The position numbers were made by a program, and so were the translations under genes. Below the pieces are notes generated by a model, which worked only from the letters and a program-made list of their open reading frames with translations, had not been told where the DNA came from and ran no database searches. DNA of 64,000 nucleotides from Nitrososphaeria archaeon (lineage in GTDB: Archaea > Thermoproteota > Nitrososphaeria > JACIWG01): positions 340,961-404,960 of the forward strand of contig JARVJP010000011.1 of assembly GCA_029776065.1 (NCBI GenBank). Reading direction: 5' to 3'. This document shows positions 61,370 to 64,000 of this stretch, in pieces. Within the stretch, counting starts at the first letter, position 1, and each line of letters opens with the position of its first letter.

Positions 61370-62311
61370 TCAACTTAATAAGGTCTTAGAAGTTGAATCC
61401 ATCCTCTCAAGTATTAGTTCTGAGGCTTCTAAACTTGTGCTTCTAAAACCACAATCAGGGTGGATGTAGAGTATCCTCTCTAATCCTATCTTGCTGTATA
61501 ATTTTAAGAGCCTACCTTTGACCACTTCCTCCCCTTCGACTTCCTCAATAGTGGTCGCTTGGACAGATACACACCCTGCCCCTATCCTTTTATTATGCGC
61601 TTCTAACATCTGTTTTGAAACTACCTTTAAGTTATTTCTAACGTTATGAGCGCTGAATGCTAGGCTCAATACAGGTGCATCTAATGACATAAAATCACTT
61701 AACAACTGTTCATTAAGTGGTCCACAAATATGGACAGAAAGCCTATTATTGTCTCGAAAATTGCTGGTGACATTTTTGATCGACTCGTTTACAAATTTGA
61801 CTGCTTTCTTAGAATCGATCACCCTTGATGAGAGGCTTGGCTCGTCGATTTGTAGGTAGCAGTCATTCCTAGCAACTTCTTCTATCAAAGGGCTTAATGC
61901 CCGCGCAAAATCGTAATAGATATTTAAATCGCCGATGTTTCTATAATAGCTTAACCCGTTTAAGGCGCATGAGAACCCTAATGTTATGGGGCCTGTTATA
62001 GTCACCTTTATAGGAACACTCCACTTGCCAAGTGAATCCAAGTAGTTTCTAACAAATCTAAAATCATGTAGTTTAATATGTTCCTTGGGCGTTTCTATTG
62101 GTTCCACCTTAGACCTTATGAACACGCCTCGGTTATTTCTACCCAAGCCGGGAAGGGTGTCAAAATACCCTATCATGTCAGACCTTTGTTCACCATCAGA
62201 AACTATGTCTATATTATGTTTAAGTTGCATCTCTACCATCCTCTTAATCGACTCCTCTATGTCCCCTCTTAGTTTTGGGAAGCTTCCTACAACCGTCTTC
62301 AAGATCTGCAT
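61370..62311 (-). CDS. MetE-core methionine synthase-like protein
   Basis: A zinc-dependent methyltransferase of 313 residues equivalent to the C-terminal half of cobalamin-independent methionine synthase. It starts with VVGSFPKLRG and has the motif IVSDGEQRSDMIGYF (about residue 35) and VTITGPITLGFS (about 104). The zinc and substrate ligands are in SVHICGP (about 197) and the late HPDCGFRSTS (about 288-297). The archaeal core enzyme uses methylcobamide or another methyl carrier in place of methyl-THF. The ATG at 62311 is 50 bases upstream of the inositol phosphate synthase stop on the same strand. Confidence 0.82.
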   Translation of the reverse strand: MQILKTVVGSFPKLRGDIEESIKRMVEMQLKHNIDIVSDGEQRSDMIGYFDTLPGLGRNNRGVFIRSKVEPIETPKEHIKLHDFRFVRNYLDSLGKWSVPIKVTITGPITLGFSCALNGLSYYRNIGDLNIYYDFARALSPLIEEVARNDCYLQIDEPSLSSRVIDSKKAVKFVNESIKNVTSNFRDNNRLSVHICGPLNEQLLSDFMSLDAPVLSLAFSAHNVRNNLKVVSKQMLEAHNKRIGAGCVSVQATTIEEVEGEEVVKGRLLKLYSKIGLERILYIHPDCGFRSTSLEASELILERMDSTSKTLLS

Positions 62312-62360
62312 GCGAAAAGTGGTGATATTGCCCTGTTTTATAAGCCTTGAGTTTTGAACA

Positions 62361-63419
62361 TTACATTTTTATTAAGATGTCAGGTTTTTTAGCAAGCCAA
62401 GCCTTTATCCACTCAGCTGCCTCCTCATCACTTGCTGCTTGAACAGGGGGATGTTTGAAGTAGAATGCACACACCTCATTTATCGGACCACTTTCTCCTC
62501 TATCCAAAGCTACCTTTGCAAGCCTAGTCGCGTCCATCGCGCTATAAGCAAACATAGACTTGTCATCTACCGACAGCTTGACATCTAGTGTGACAGGGAA
62601 TCCTGCATAGCTCTGTCCTTTAACATATATGAAAGCAACTTTTGTATTCCCTAAGAATGGGACGTAGTCGCTGGGCCCGATTCTAACTCCAATATCATAT
62701 GGTAGAACTGATGTGACTGCCTTTGTTTTACTCTCCCTTTTACTGACCAGTCGATTCTCATCCATCATGTTTTGGAAGTCAGTGTTTCCCCCAACATTAA
62801 GTTGATATGTCTCGATTACTTCAACATTTCTCAATTTAAAGAGTCTAACCAGTGTTCTATGCAATACTGTTGCACCAATTTGACCTTTAACATCGTCGCC
62901 AAGTATGGGTAGGTTTGCCTCCTTGAACTTCTTACCCCATGACCCATCACTTGCTATAAATGCTGGTATTGTGTTTATGAACGCAACACCTGCTTTTAAC
63001 GCGACTTCAGCGTAGAACCTTGTTGCTTTCTCGCTACCGACAGGTAGTAAGCTAAGAAGGACGTCTGCACCTTTAACGATCTCCACAGCCTCCTCTAAGG
63101 AGCAACCCTTTCTCAGAGGCTTTATGATGTTTTCCATGTGTTTTGCTACGCCGTCTAACACAGGGCCACAGCTCACTTTAACACCTGTCTTATCGACGTC
63201 AGCAAACTTTGGTGTTATGTTAGGTTCTGCGAAGATCGCCTCAGACAAGTCTTTCCCTACCTTGTTCCTGTTGACATCGAAGGCAGCGACGAATTCTACA
63301 TCAGATACTTTATATCCTCCAAGAGAGGTTTCATCTTTTCCTCTGTAATAATATGGCGACTGAACTACTGCAGAAGCGGTGTTTCCAACACCTGCTAGCG
63401 CAACCTTGATCTTAGACAT
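62361..63419 (-). CDS. Inositol-1-phosphate synthase
   Basis: An NAD-dependent enzyme of 352 residues that turns glucose-6-phosphate into L-myo-inositol-1-phosphate, precursor of archaeal phospholipid headgroups and of the thermoprotectant di-myo-inositol phosphate. The NAD motif is VALAGVGNTASAVVQ near the N-terminus. The core motifs are SLLPVGSEKATRFYAE, FINTIPAF, GDDVKGQIGATVLHRTL, LNVGGNTDFQNM, and SYAGFPVTLDVKLSVDDKS. The ATG is at 63419. It is divergent from a PadR regulator over 71 bases that contain three identical octamers at 16-base spacing, so it is probably that regulator's target. Confidence 0.88.
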   Translation of the reverse strand: MSKIKVALAGVGNTASAVVQSPYYYRGKDETSLGGYKVSDVEFVAAFDVNRNKVGKDLSEAIFAEPNITPKFADVDKTGVKVSCGPVLDGVAKHMENIIKPLRKGCSLEEAVEIVKGADVLLSLLPVGSEKATRFYAEVALKAGVAFINTIPAFIASDGSWGKKFKEANLPILGDDVKGQIGATVLHRTLVRLFKLRNVEVIETYQLNVGGNTDFQNMMDENRLVSKRESKTKAVTSVLPYDIGVRIGPSDYVPFLGNTKVAFIYVKGQSYAGFPVTLDVKLSVDDKSMFAYSAMDATRLAKVALDRGESGPINEVCAFYFKHPPVQAASDEEAAEWIKAWLAKKPDILIKM

Positions 63420-63430
63420 GTTTATAACTA

Positions 63431-63470
63431 TAAATATTTATGGATATAAATATTTCCAAGCTTAAATATT
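63431..63470. promoter_or_regulatory. Three TAAATATT repeats at 16-bp spacing
   Basis: The octamer TAAATATT occurs at 63431-63438, 63447-63454 and 63463-63470, exactly 16 bases apart, in the spacer between the inositol-1-phosphate synthase start (63419) and a PadR-family gene start (63491). The first is part of the longer palindrome ATAAATATTTAT (63430-63441). The arrangement looks like a tandem operator, or overlapping TATA boxes for the two divergent genes. Confidence 0.5.
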
Positions 63471-63490
63471 AATATGCTTTAATTAAAGCG

Positions 63491-63793
63491 ATGGGGAAAC
63501 CTCTTAATCGACTCACTTCATCACTGACCTTAAACAATTTGTGGCTTTATATAATAAAGTTGTTAGTGGAAAGGCCTATGTTCAGTAGAGAACTTTACAA
63601 AGCTTTAAGAGATAAATACAGTATTAAAGCTGACCTCATCACAGTGTACTCAGTATTATACAGGTTGGAAAAGGAAGGCTACATACTTCGAAGCGGTTCA
63701 TATAGGAAGTATTATGAAGTAACAGAGAAGGGAAAGAAGGAGTTTCAAGAGGGCTTAAAATTATTAGAGAACACTCTGGCTCTTTTAAAGTGA
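63491..63793 (+). CDS. PadR-family winged-helix regulator
   Basis: A small DNA-binding protein of 100 residues. The fold reads LWLYIIKLLVERPMFSRELYKALRD (helices 1-2), IKADLITVYSVLYRLEKEGYILRSG (recognition helix and turn, about 44-68), then the wing YRKYYEVTEKGKKEF. It has a short final helix and no ligand domain. It starts with ATG at 63491 and faces the inositol phosphate synthase gene across the repeat cluster (63431-63470). Autorepression and control of that gene are likely; the inducing signal is not known. Confidence 0.8.
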   Translation: MGKPLNRLTSSLTLNNLWLYIIKLLVERPMFSRELYKALRDKYSIKADLITVYSVLYRLEKEGYILRSGSYRKYYEVTEKGKKEFQEGLKLLENTLALLK

Positions 63794-63837
63794 AAACTTA
63801 ATTCGCAGAGTAACTTACAAATAGCGGTGGTTTAGTG

Positions 63838-64000
63838 ATGAAGATAGGTATCGTTGGGGATTCACATGACAACCTAAATGCGATCAAGGAATCCATCTCC
63901 CTTCTAAATGCGGAAAAAGTTGACTACCTGCTTCACACAGGAGATATGGTGAGCCCTTTTTCAGCTAAACTCTTCCTTAGATTTGATTCAAAGTCTTTTT
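63838..64000 (+). CDS. Metallophosphoesterase, N-terminal part
   Basis: The first 54 residues of a calcineurin-like phosphoesterase; the gene runs off the right edge. It begins MKIGIVGDSHDNLNAI, where DSHD is metal motif I. It continues with LLHTGDMVSPFSA, where GD is motif II. The short form and the DSHDN start fit the YfcE/MJ0936 group of phosphodiesterases. The ATG is 45 bases after the PadR gene stop and could share its transcript. Confidence 0.82.
   Translation, partial: MKIGIVGDSHDNLNAIKESISLLNAEKVDYLLHTGDMVSPFSAKLFLRFDSKSF

Noticed and set aside
1-64000. CRISPR arrays, insertion sequences or prophage genes
   Set aside because: No regular spaced repeats, transposase, integrase or phage structural genes were found by reading both strands. 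The accessory character is limited to the sugar locus and two broken genes.

Overview
This window is archaeal chromosome with about 65 protein-coding genes, no rRNA and no tRNA. Several features point to Archaea. There is a NurA-HerA-Mre11-Rad50 operon, an archaeal ATP-dependent DNA ligase, Pus10, a four-subunit pyruvate:ferredoxin oxidoreductase, a preflagellin/prepilin peptidase and a MinD-type HypB next to HypA. TATA-like boxes sit about 25 bases before many first-gene start codons, as expected for leaderless transcripts, while internal operon genes carry GGTGA ribosome sites. The mix suggests an anaerobic, probably thermophilic lineage of the TACK type. No marker here fixes the species.

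Bases 1-11134 hold the start of isoleucyl-tRNA synthetase, a metallophosphoesterase, proline biosynthesis genes (proC, proA, proB), a MOFRL glycerate kinase beside an unusual enolase, a nucleotide-sugar dehydrogenase, and a tusA-dsrE-iscS-iscU sulfur operon. Bases 11238-20813 hold porGDAB, a prepilin peptidase, DNA ligase, a polyferredoxin, NAD(P)HX dehydratase, a PRTase-type regulator and an M28 peptidase. Bases 20836-27963 are the double-strand-break end-resection operon, with an extra small HAS-barrel-like gene between nurA and herA. Bases 28085-35196 hold flavodoxin, a GlcD-type flavoprotein with EtfAB, an AglD-like membrane protein, a GTPBP1-like GTPase and an unknown gene. Next comes a strongly structured RNA of unassigned family (35305-35595).

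Bases 35606-43382 hold a PadR regulator, a cupin, a fragment of an ADP-forming acyl-CoA synthetase, a GNAT, an SCP2 protein, a MacB-like ABC operon with an inverted repeat at its promoter, and an aminotransferase. Bases 43474-48238 hold pus10, an NfnAB/SudAB-type flavoprotein pair, mscL and a broken TIM-barrel gene. Bases 48349-60036 are a carbohydrate or polyol uptake and catabolism locus. It contains an SDR, a D-2-hydroxyacid dehydrogenase, a Tat-exported binding protein, two permeases, two unequal ABC ATPases of GlpS/GlpT style and two tandem FGGY kinases. The window ends with hypA/MinD-type hypB, a MetE-core methionine synthase, inositol-1-phosphate synthase divergent from a PadR regulator over three 16-bp-spaced repeats, and the start of a phosphoesterase.

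The most notable observations are the structured RNA, the extra gene and zinc-knuckle NurA in the HerA operon, an IscS without its PLP lysine, an enolase/glycerate-kinase pair that both depart from family motifs, and the complementary degeneration of the two sugar ABC ATPases.
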